Shown here: piece after piece, positions 53,630 through 60,581 of the stretch
Layout of the letters: each line of letters begins with the position of its first letter
How positions within the stretch are numbered: the first letter of the stretch is position 1
The notes under the pieces: generated by a model
Database searches by the model: none
Seen by the model: the letters and a program-made list of their open reading frames with translations, nothing else
What the model was told of the DNA's origin: nothing
DNA from: Micromonospora chokoriensis
Lineage (GTDB): Bacteria > Actinomycetota > Actinomycetes > Mycobacteriales > Micromonosporaceae
NCBI RefSeq assembly: GCF_000718555.1
Contig: NZ_JOAN01000019.1
Span: 68,817-132,816, forward strand
DNA: 64,000 nucleotides
Reading direction: 5' to 3'
Position numbers and translations under genes: made by a program

Positions 53630-53781
53630 ACCCGATCGAGCACCTCTTCTCGAGGGACGAACAGCATGGCCTGGCGGGTTCGTACAGACGCGGACCGCTC
53701 CACAGCGGGTGCAGCTCACCCGCGGTCAGTGCCCCGCCGCGAGCTTGTCGACGAGGGGCCGGCTCGGCGCACCGGATCGCG

Positions 53782-53787
53782 TAGCCT
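53782..53787 (+). promoter_or_regulatory. -10 element of a leaderless promoter for the ASCH gene
   Basis: TAGCCT, 6-nt spacer, ATG at 53794; no ribosome site. Confidence 0.5.
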
Positions 53788-53793
53788 CCCCGC

Positions 53794-54213
53794 ATGGACC
53801 TCGATGATCTTCCGCTTGCCGAGTTCGCCTTTCCGGGGCCGCTGCGGGACAAGCTCGTGGGTGCGATCCTGTCCGGGGCGAAGACATCGACGACGGGTCT
53901 ACTGGTCGGGTACGAGTGCGCTGACGAGCCGCTGCCCGCGGTGGGTCAACTGTCCGCGGTGGTGGACTCCGCAGGCCGGCGGGTCGCGGTCATCGAGTTG
54001 ACCGACGTACGGGTGATCCGGCTCGCGGACGTCGACCTGCAACACGCCCTCGACGAGGGCGAGGGTGACGAGTCGCTGGCGCAGTGGCGTGCGGGGCACG
54101 AGGCCTTCTGGCACAGCGCGGAGGTGCGCGCTGAGCTGGGCAACCCCGACTTCACTGTGGACGACGACACACGCGTGGTGACCGAACGCTTCCGGGTGGT
54201 GCGCCTCGTCTGA
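53794..54213 (+). CDS. ASCH-domain protein
   Basis: 139 aa. ASCH fold related to PUA: the conserved block LVGAILSGAKTSTTGL (Gly-x-Lys-Thr), then VGQLSAVVDSAGRRVAVIEL and a terminal DDTRVVTERFRVV. ASCH proteins bind RNA or modified nucleotides; some hydrolyse N4-acetylcytidine. Own promoter, no operon partner. Confidence 0.9.
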   Translation: MDLDDLPLAEFAFPGPLRDKLVGAILSGAKTSTTGLLVGYECADEPLPAVGQLSAVVDSAGRRVAVIELTDVRVIRLADVDLQHALDEGEGDESLAQWRAGHEAFWHSAEVRAELGNPDFTVDDDTRVVTERFRVVRLV

Positions 54214-54266
54214 GCGATTCTGTCCGCTCTGGTCAAGAGCGGGCCACGCCGTCGGGCATGGGCACC

Positions 54267-54272
54267 TATGCT
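54267..54272 (+). promoter_or_regulatory. -10 element of a leaderless promoter for the ABC exporter
   Basis: TATGCT, 6-nt spacer, GTG at 54279; no ribosome site. This also argues for the GTG rather than the ATG at 54258 as the start. Confidence 0.55.
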
Positions 54273-54278
54273 CGGCGC

Positions 54279-55043
54279 GTGATCCCCCCGGCACTCGAGA
54301 TCCGTAGCCTGGTCAAGACCTTCGCGGCGCATCGCGCGGTGGACGGTATCGATCTGACCGTCCACCCCGGCACCTTCCACGGCATCGTCGGGCCTAACGG
54401 TGCCGGTAAGTCCACCACCATCGGGATGGCTGTCGGGCTGGTCACTCCGGACTCCGGGCAGATCCGGATCCTCGGCCACGACGCTTTGCGCGACCGCGGC
54501 CTCACCCGAGCACTGACCGGGGTACTGCCCGACGGCCTCGACTTCCCGGAACGCCTCACCGGCGCCGAGCTGCTGCGCTACAGCGCCGGCCTGCGCGGGC
54601 TGAACCGGGCCGCGGCCACCGACCGTGTCGCCGAACTGATCGACGTGCTCGGCCTGGCCAAGGGCGCCGGCACGCCACTGGCCGACTGCTCCACCGGCAC
54701 CCGCAAGAAGCTCGGCCTCGCCCAGGCGCTACTGCACGCGCCTCGGCTGCTCGTGCTCGACGAACCGTTCGAGGCGGTCGACCCGGTCTCCGCGGCCACC
54801 ATCCGCCGGGTGCTGCGTCGATTCGTGGCCGGCGGCGGCACCTGCGTGCTCTCCACCCACTCGATGCTGCTGGTCGAGCAGATGTGCGACGAGGTCACCG
54901 TCATCCATCAGGGACGGGTCGTCGCTGGCGGGCCGGTCGCCGAGGTCGCCGCCGGCAGCAGCCTCGAAGACCGGTTCGTCGAGTTGGTCGGGGCCGAAGC
55001 CTCCGGCAGCGCCGGCCTGGACTGGCTGACCGAGGCACGATGA
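54279..55043 (+). CDS. ABC transporter ATP-binding protein
   Basis: 254 aa from the GTG at 54279. Walker A GPNGAGKST, Q-loop area TGVLPDGLDFPERL, a signature with an unusual first residue (CSTGTRKKLGLAQAL in place of LSGGxxQR), Walker B LLVLDEPFEAVDP, and switch His in LSTHSMLL. This is the exporter-type ATPase group (CcmA/NatA/YtrB-like). Its stop overlaps the next start by 4 nt, tying it to the large membrane protein downstream. Confidence 0.93.
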   Translation: MIPPALEIRSLVKTFAAHRAVDGIDLTVHPGTFHGIVGPNGAGKSTTIGMAVGLVTPDSGQIRILGHDALRDRGLTRALTGVLPDGLDFPERLTGAELLRYSAGLRGLNRAAATDRVAELIDVLGLAKGAGTPLADCSTGTRKKLGLAQALLHAPRLLVLDEPFEAVDPVSAATIRRVLRRFVAGGGTCVLSTHSMLLVEQMCDEVTVIHQGRVVAGGPVAEVAAGSSLEDRFVELVGAEASGSAGLDWLTEAR

Positions 55044-56890
55044 GCGTGGAACCCTTCGCCTCCGGCCCACGTGCCGGCACCCTCGCCGTGATCGCGGTGC
55101 CGGCCCGTATGCGCGCGACGATGCTGCGTCGCTCGCTGCGCGAGCATCCCGGACCCGCCGTGGCCGGCCTGGTCGGTCTGCTCGCCGCCGGCTGGCTGAT
55201 CCGGTACGCGCTCCACGGCGACCAGCACACCCTCGGCCTGTTGGCGGGGGCGTGGGTTCTCGGTTGGATCGTGTTGCCGCTGCTGCTCGGCGGCGGGCGT
55301 GGCCAGGTCCGTCCGGCTCACCTGCGGTTGGAGCCGATCGGCGGCGTCCCGGCCGCGATGGGTCTGCTCGCCGCGTCGGCGATCGGCATCGGCCCGGCCG
55401 TCTCGCTGGTGGCGCTCGCCGCGTTGCCGGTGCACGCCGCGCGGTACGGTGCCGTCGCGGTCCTCGTCACCGCCTGCGGCGCGGTGCTGCTCTGGCTGCT
55501 CGGGCTGATCGGCTCGGCCATCGCGCTGGAGGTCGTCGGCCACGCCGGCGGCCCGACCGGGGCGCTGCTCACCGGCATCTTCACCGGTACGGCGATGGGT
55601 GTCGCCGGGTCGCTCTGGGCGGTCTTCCCGTGGGTGTCGGTCCTGCTCGTGGCAGCGCCGCAGGAGGTGGTCCGGGGCATGGCGTACGTGCCGAGCGGCT
55701 GGCCGATCACCGCCGTGACCGGGCCAACCGGGCAAGGGGTGCGCGTGATGGCGACCCTGGTAGGCATCGTGGTGCTCTGCGCCGCCGCGTACCTCATGCT
55801 TGTGCGGAGGGTGATCACCACGGGCGTGCCGTTCCGGCCGCGCGGGACCACGGCGGCGTCACCGCCCGGAGATGGGCGTAGCCAGCGCGGCTGGCGGGAG
55901 TGGATGCCAGCCGCGACGCGGGCGGTCGCGGGCCGTGAGTTGCGGGCCTGGACGCGGCATCCGCTGCGGTTGCAGTATCTGGCGTTCGCGGTGGTGTACG
56001 GGGCGCTGCTCGCCGGGCTGCCGCTGCTGTCCGACGTGGACCTGCTGCTGCCGTGGGCGGGGCCTCTCGCCGTGCTCGGCGCGGCGGCGATGTCGGCCGG
56101 GCTGGTCGGACTGGACGGCACCGCGTTGTGGCTGCCGCTCACCTCGCCGGGTGGCGAACGGGCCGAGGTCCGGGGTCGGGCCTTGGCCTGGCTGGTGCTG
56201 GTCACCCCGATCGGGGTGCTGCTCGCCATCGCCGGTGTCCTCCTCGCGCCAGACGTCGACCCGCTGGCCGCGCTCTCCACCCTGCCCGCTCTGCTCGGCG
56301 CAGGCGCGGCGGTGCCGGTGTGGGTGTCGCTGCTGCGCGTGCGGCCGGTGGCTGACCCGCGGCACCCCACCTCGGCCGACAACCCGACCGACATTGTCAG
56401 CGTGCTGGTTGCCACTGCGGCTGGGCTGCTCGCCGCCGCGCCGGTGCTCGCCCTGGTGATCTGGGGCCCGTCGGAGGTGGCGCCGCTGCTGCCACTGGTC
56501 GGGCTGTTCAGCGGCGCCGCCGCCTGGCGGGGCGGCATCTGGTTGGCCGACGAACGCCTCACCCGACGCGGGCCCGACGTGCTCGCCGCAGCCGGCCAGC
56601 GGAGCCGGCCACCGGATACGGTGCTCCCGCTGACCTGGGACGCGCAGTGGTATCGGGAGAACAAGTCGACCGCGTGGGCGTTGGGGTTGCTGACGGCGGG
56701 GTGGATCCCGGTGATCCCCCAGGGGGTGATGCCGTTGGCGTTCGGGATCGACAGCGGGTGGATCGTGGCCGGCCACCTGAGCGGGAGCGCGCACACGGCG
56801 GTGGGGCTGGCAATGGTCGGGCTGGGTGTCGTGATGCTGCTCGCCGGCCTGGTGCTGTGGGACCGCCGACCGCAGCCGGGTGGCTCTTGA
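55040..56890 (+). CDS. Large membrane protein, permease partner of the ABC ATPase
   Basis: 616 aa, overlapping the ATPase gene (ATGA at 55040). More than ten hydrophobic helices in two halves separated by a soluble stretch about residue 260-300. No named domain can be assigned with certainty. Coupling to a single exporter-type ATPase and the helix count suggest a full-length permease acting with an ATPase dimer. The substrate is unknown. Confidence 0.82.
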   Translation: MSVEPFASGPRAGTLAVIAVPARMRATMLRRSLREHPGPAVAGLVGLLAAGWLIRYALHGDQHTLGLLAGAWVLGWIVLPLLLGGGRGQVRPAHLRLEPIGGVPAAMGLLAASAIGIGPAVSLVALAALPVHAARYGAVAVLVTACGAVLLWLLGLIGSAIALEVVGHAGGPTGALLTGIFTGTAMGVAGSLWAVFPWVSVLLVAAPQEVVRGMAYVPSGWPITAVTGPTGQGVRVMATLVGIVVLCAAAYLMLVRRVITTGVPFRPRGTTAASPPGDGRSQRGWREWMPAATRAVAGRELRAWTRHPLRLQYLAFAVVYGALLAGLPLLSDVDLLLPWAGPLAVLGAAAMSAGLVGLDGTALWLPLTSPGGERAEVRGRALAWLVLVTPIGVLLAIAGVLLAPDVDPLAALSTLPALLGAGAAVPVWVSLLRVRPVADPRHPTSADNPTDIVSVLVATAAGLLAAAPVLALVIWGPSEVAPLLPLVGLFSGAAAWRGGIWLADERLTRRGPDVLAAAGQRSRPPDTVLPLTWDAQWYRENKSTAWALGLLTAGWIPVIPQGVMPLAFGIDSGWIVAGHLSGSAHTAVGLAMVGLGVVMLLAGLVLWDRRPQPGGS

Positions 56891-56898
56891 GTCCATAG

Positions 56899-57132
56899 CT
56901 CTGGCGCGCTCGGCGGGAGCTGCTCTTCGCCATTGATGAGCAGGGCGTCTACCTGGGCCAGGATGGCTTTGGCCGGCCGGCAATGCGCGTACCGTGGTCC
57001 AACATCGACTGCATAGTCCACTTCCGAGGTCGAACGTGGACGACAGGCAGTAGGCCAGCTACGAAGTGGTTCCACACCATCCCCTTGCCGCCGAAATGGC
57101 TTGCCGCGAATGCCGGACTTCGCGAGGGGTGA
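56899..57132 (+). pseudogene. Decayed gene fragment, PH-domain-like
   Basis: An open frame after TAG at 56896 reads RRELLFAIDEQGVYLG, then MRVPWSNIDCIVHFRG, then FHTIPLPPKWLAANAG and a TGA at 57130. The VPWSNI block is protein-like and typical of small PH-fold hypothetical proteins. There is no ATG, GTG or TTG before the coherent part, so the 5' end is missing. It fills most of the 350-bp gap between the ABC permease and the AraC gene. Confidence 0.5.
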
Positions 57133-57238
57133 CTCTCTCCCGGGTGAACGGGACACAACACTGATCAGAGGGCGCTTAGAGTGGCGTTGCGGCTGATTGT
57201 CGGCGCTCTCGCGGTCTACCGGCAGATGGGGGGCGGGC

Positions 57239-58210
57239 GTGCGAGTGGCTCAGTTCCGTACGGCCGATCTTCCTGCCGGCGATCGTTTCGCCGCCTGGCA
57301 CGAGATGACGTCCAAGGCACACGTCAGCACCGCCATCAGCACCGACAGGGCGGAAGACTTCGCGGCGACCATCAATCTGCTGGACCTTGGCTCCGTCCAG
57401 GTCTCGGCGCTGACCTACCCGCCGCTACGAGCGAGCCGGACAACGAAGCTGATCCGCCAGTCAGATCCGGGGCTCTATCTCGTGTCTGTGACCCTCGGAG
57501 GCAGGGTCGGCTTCGGTCACGCGGGGCGCGAGACCGTCGTCGACACCGGTGAACTCACCTTCATCGACGCGTCCCTGCCCGGCGTCGTCGTCAACGACGT
57601 GCCACTCACACAGATGGTTATCCAGATCCCCAAGGATCATCTGCCGTTGCGGCCACGCCTGGTGGAGCGGGCACTGGCCAGGCCCATGCCAGCTCGACGC
57701 GGTCTCGGATCTCTCATGACGAGCTTCGTGGGACAGCTGATGATGTCGGCGCGGGAGCTCACCCCGGCCGATGGCGCCCGGCTGACGGCGGTAGTTCTCG
57801 ACCTCGTCGCCTGCCTACTCGCCGGTCAGCTCGACGAGCCCACGATGGTGAGCGAATCCCGGCAGCAGCTTCTCCAGAGGAGAGTCTTCAGCTTCATCGA
57901 GCAGCGGGTTGGCGATCCGACGCTTACCCCGGCGGTCATCGCGGCCGCCCACCAGATCTCGGTGCGGACCCTGCACCTTCTGTTTCAGGACGAAGGGCTG
58001 ACCGTGTCCGGGTGGATCCGGAGCCAGCGGCTCGACCGCTGCTGCCGGGACCTGGCCGACCCCGCCAGCGACTCGCGGCCGGTCCACGCGATCGGCGCCC
58101 GGTGGGGATTCATCAACGCCGCCGGGTTCAACCGGGCCTTCCGCCGCGCGTACGGGCTGCCGCCTGGCGACTATCGCCGCCAGCTCCAGCAGGGCAGACA
58201 ACTGCGCTGA
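57239..58210 (+). CDS. AraC-family transcriptional regulator
   Basis: 323 aa from the GTG at 57239. The N-terminal cupin-like part is of the AraC-binding-domain-2 kind (VAQFRTADLPAGDRFAAWHE). The C-terminal double HTH has AAAHQISVRTLHLLFQDEGL and GARWGFINAAGFNRAFRRAYG with PGDYRR. Regulatory target unknown; the neighbours are a secreted small protein gene and an ABC exporter. Confidence 0.93.
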   Translation: MRVAQFRTADLPAGDRFAAWHEMTSKAHVSTAISTDRAEDFAATINLLDLGSVQVSALTYPPLRASRTTKLIRQSDPGLYLVSVTLGGRVGFGHAGRETVVDTGELTFIDASLPGVVVNDVPLTQMVIQIPKDHLPLRPRLVERALARPMPARRGLGSLMTSFVGQLMMSARELTPADGARLTAVVLDLVACLLAGQLDEPTMVSESRQQLLQRRVFSFIEQRVGDPTLTPAVIAAAHQISVRTLHLLFQDEGLTVSGWIRSQRLDRCCRDLADPASDSRPVHAIGARWGFINAAGFNRAFRRAYGLPPGDYRRQLQQGRQLR

Positions 58211-58335
58211 CGGTCAACGGCACTGCGCCCGCTGCCAACGACACCCGCCCCTCCGGACATCGACAATGTTGTTCGACGGATCGCATCCGTGACGATTCGG
58301 ATGCGGTGTAGTGGCCTTACGGGGGAGGTAGATTC

Positions 58336-58719
58336 ATGCTGAGACTAGGTATGTCCAACCAGGTCAAACGGATTTCGGTAGTAGCTGCCGCCGTACTCGT
58401 GGCGACCTTCGCGGTGGGAGTCAGCCCGGCGCAGGCCCTGCCTACGGGCTGTTTCAACGACTACAACGGGCTGTCCACCGGATACGCCTACTGCACCGGT
58501 GGCAGCGGCGAATATCGCGCCGTGACCCGGTGCGACAACTGGCCCTGGTTCGACTACACCAGGTATGGCCAATGGCGTCGACCCGGCACGGCCAGCAACG
58601 CGGTCTGTGACAGCGGCGACCAGGCGTACAACGTCACCCGGGAGGCCAGAGAGGGCGGCGGCATGTGCAGCATGCCACAGACGGCCACCCGTGAGGCCGA
58701 CTACGTGACTCTCTGCTAA
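58336..58719 (+). CDS. Small secreted cysteine-rich protein
   Basis: 127 aa from the ATG at 58336 (GGGAGG upstream). Signal peptide to about residue 35 (VGVSPAQA cleavage region). The mature part of about 90 residues has six cysteines (TGCFN, AYCTG, TRCDN, AVCDSG, GMCSM and the last residue), enough for three disulfides, and many aromatic residues (NWPWFDYTRYGQW). No domain name recognised. Possibly a small extracellular adhesion or inhibitor protein. Confidence 0.75.
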   Translation: MLRLGMSNQVKRISVVAAAVLVATFAVGVSPAQALPTGCFNDYNGLSTGYAYCTGGSGEYRAVTRCDNWPWFDYTRYGQWRRPGTASNAVCDSGDQAYNVTREAREGGGMCSMPQTATREADYVTLC

Positions 58720-58739
58720 TCGCGTAACGCCGCCCTGAT

Positions 58740-58779
58740 CCGTGGGCGTCCCGGCCTATCGAGGGCGGGGCGCCCACGG
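58740..58779. terminator. Bidirectional terminator
   Basis: 9-bp stem CCGTGGGCG (58740-58748) with CGCCCACGG (58771-58779), partly extended inward, between convergent genes. Confidence 0.7.
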
Positions 58780-58822
58780 CCATAGATACTTCCGTTTCGC
58801 CTCGCCGTCGAAGGGCGGGCGT

Positions 58823-59527
58823 TTACAGCATTGCCAGTGGAACGAAACGTACGCCGTCGACGCCGGCGAGCTTCAGCAGATCGGACACCCCAGCCCCGTT
58901 CCTGGTCAGCGGCATCTCGAACCGCCACGAATCGTGGGTCATCTTCGGTTGGAGTCGCGTGGCCAGGTCGCCCTTGCCCCGGCACCGCTTGCGCAGACGC
59001 TCGTACGCGGCGTCGTGGCCCTCGAACCTGGTCGACTTCGTGGACGGCAGTGCCCGGACAGCCTGCTCGACGACGGCTCGTTGTTCGCTGTCCGCCGAGG
59101 GCTTGAACTGGACGATGATTCCGATCCGCGATGGAAGCGGGTCAACGTCCGCGATCCTGAGCGCGACGTCGTCAACACCGTCAACCTCAGCCATGAGCAG
59201 TTCGACTGCCTCGGCGATCGAAGCGTCGGTGACGGTGGCGTGCACCAACTCTGGCGCGTACTCCGGCTTGAGGTTCGCCAGCAGCTCGGGCTGATCCTTC
59301 CAATCGACCTTGGAGCGCTCGTACACCTGATCGCGGGTTTCGAAAGTCACCCCATCGACACTTGGCATCGACCGGAGTTGGGTTTGCACGGCGTCTTTCT
59401 GTTCCGCCGTCACGTCGCGGTCCAGGAAGACCGTCAGCGCCACGTCCCCGGTCTCCGCGGGCTTCGAGGTGCAGGTGGACAGGAGCAGCAGGAGTGCGAA
59501 TGCCAGTAACGGTGCCACGCGACGCAT
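58823..59527 (-). CDS. Lipoprotein with tandem FtsX-type extracellular domains
   Basis: 234 aa. Lipobox LLLLSTC (Cys19). Residues about 28-115 match the extracellular domain of actinobacterial FtsX (VALTVFLDRDVTAEQKDAVQ, VDGVTFETRDQVYERSK, LKPEYAPELVHATV). Residues about 130-234 repeat the same fold (IGIIVQFKPSADSEQRAVVE, STRFEGHDAAYERL). No transmembrane permease part is present, so it is not FtsX itself. It may bind the same cell-wall hydrolase activators as FtsX. Promoter TACGCT 8 nt before the ATG. Confidence 0.82.
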   Translation of the reverse strand: MRRVAPLLAFALLLLLSTCTSKPAETGDVALTVFLDRDVTAEQKDAVQTQLRSMPSVDGVTFETRDQVYERSKVDWKDQPELLANLKPEYAPELVHATVTDASIAEAVELLMAEVDGVDDVALRIADVDPLPSRIGIIVQFKPSADSEQRAVVEQAVRALPSTKSTRFEGHDAAYERLRKRCRGKGDLATRLQPKMTHDSWRFEMPLTRNGAGVSDLLKLAGVDGVRFVPLAML

Positions 59528-59535
59528 GGGAGCAG

Positions 59536-59541
59536 AGCGTA
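59536..59541 (-). promoter_or_regulatory. -10 element for the FtsX-domain lipoprotein
   Basis: TACGCT on the minus strand, 8 nt before the ATG at 59527; no ribosome site. Confidence 0.45.
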
Positions 59542-59638
59542 GGCGACCGCGGAGCGGGCGGCGTGCCCGTTACGGAGTCGTCAGGATCTCAGCGTCGTGG
59601 CTAGCCTTCGGTAACCTCGATCCGCCAGACTGCGCGGT

Positions 59639-60436
59639 ATGGGTGATCGTTTGCGCCGGTGGGCGTGGGTCGGAGTGCTCGTCATCGGGCTGGTCCTTTA
59701 TCTGGCGGTGCTGCGGACTCTCGTCAGCACCAAGAATCCGAACTTCGTGCCCGCGTTGATCCTGCTTGGGGCCACGCTGGTGCCGCTGACATTCCTGACG
59801 TTCGCGCAGGCCCGCACCGGGCGGTGGCAGGTGCCGGCGTCGGTGTTGGTGACGTCGGCGTTCTTTGGCGGTGTGATCGGCACGGTGGTCGCCGGCACCC
59901 TGGAGTACGACACCCTGCGCGGCCTCGGCACCCTGCCGATGCTGTTCGTGGCGCTGATCGAGGAGTCGGCGAAGCTGATCGTCCCGGTGGTGCTGCTGTT
60001 CACGGTCGTGGCCCAGCATCGGCGTCGGGTGCCCTCGGACGGGCTGATCATCGGTGTCGCGGCCGGCATGGGTTTCGCCGCCTTGGAGACGATGGGCTAC
60101 GCCTTCACCGCGCTGCTGAGTTCGCAGGGCAACATCGGCGCGGTGGAGCAGACGTTGTTCATTCGTGGTCTGACGGCACCCGCCGGTCACACCGCCTGGA
60201 CCGGGCTCACCGCGGGCGCGCTCTGGGCGTTGTTGGCGAGCCCGAGCGTCGGTCGGCTCTTCGGGTTCATCGGCACGTTCCTGGGTGTCGTCGTCCTGCA
60301 CACCCTCTGGGACACGTTCTCCGGCTCGTTGGTCTTCGTCGTGTTGGCGATCATCAGCATCGGCTGGTTGTTCTGGGAGCTGCGCCGCTACCGGACCTTC
60401 GGCGAGCAGAGCCTCGGCGAGTTGCAACCGCACTGA
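59639..60436 (+). CDS. PrsW-family intramembrane metalloprotease
   Basis: 265 aa, about eight membrane helices. PrsW motifs are intact: LIEESAKLIVPV (EExxK), GFAALETMGYAF, RGLTAPAGHTAWTG (His) and VVLHTLWD (His). Relatives clip membrane anchors such as the anti-sigma factor RsiW in Bacillus. The substrate here is unknown; no anti-sigma gene is adjacent. Followed by a strong terminator. Confidence 0.93.
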   Translation: MGDRLRRWAWVGVLVIGLVLYLAVLRTLVSTKNPNFVPALILLGATLVPLTFLTFAQARTGRWQVPASVLVTSAFFGGVIGTVVAGTLEYDTLRGLGTLPMLFVALIEESAKLIVPVVLLFTVVAQHRRRVPSDGLIIGVAAGMGFAALETMGYAFTALLSSQGNIGAVEQTLFIRGLTAPAGHTAWTGLTAGALWALLASPSVGRLFGFIGTFLGVVVLHTLWDTFSGSLVFVVLAIISIGWLFWELRRYRTFGEQSLGELQPH

Positions 60437-60451
60437 CCCTCGCCGTACTCC

Positions 60452-60491
60452 ATGCCTCTCCCGGCCTACCCGAAAAGGCCGGGGGAGGCAT
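60452..60491 (+). terminator. Terminator after prsW-like gene
   Basis: 15-bp stem with one T-G pair (60452-60466 with 60477-60491) and a 10-nt loop containing AAAA. Confidence 0.85.
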
Positions 60492-60581
60492 GACTGTTTG
60501 TGATCCCGCTGCGACCCGGCCGGCACCTCATCTAACGTCAGAGTGTTCATATTTGGCGTGATTGGTCGGGAAGGTGCGGCG

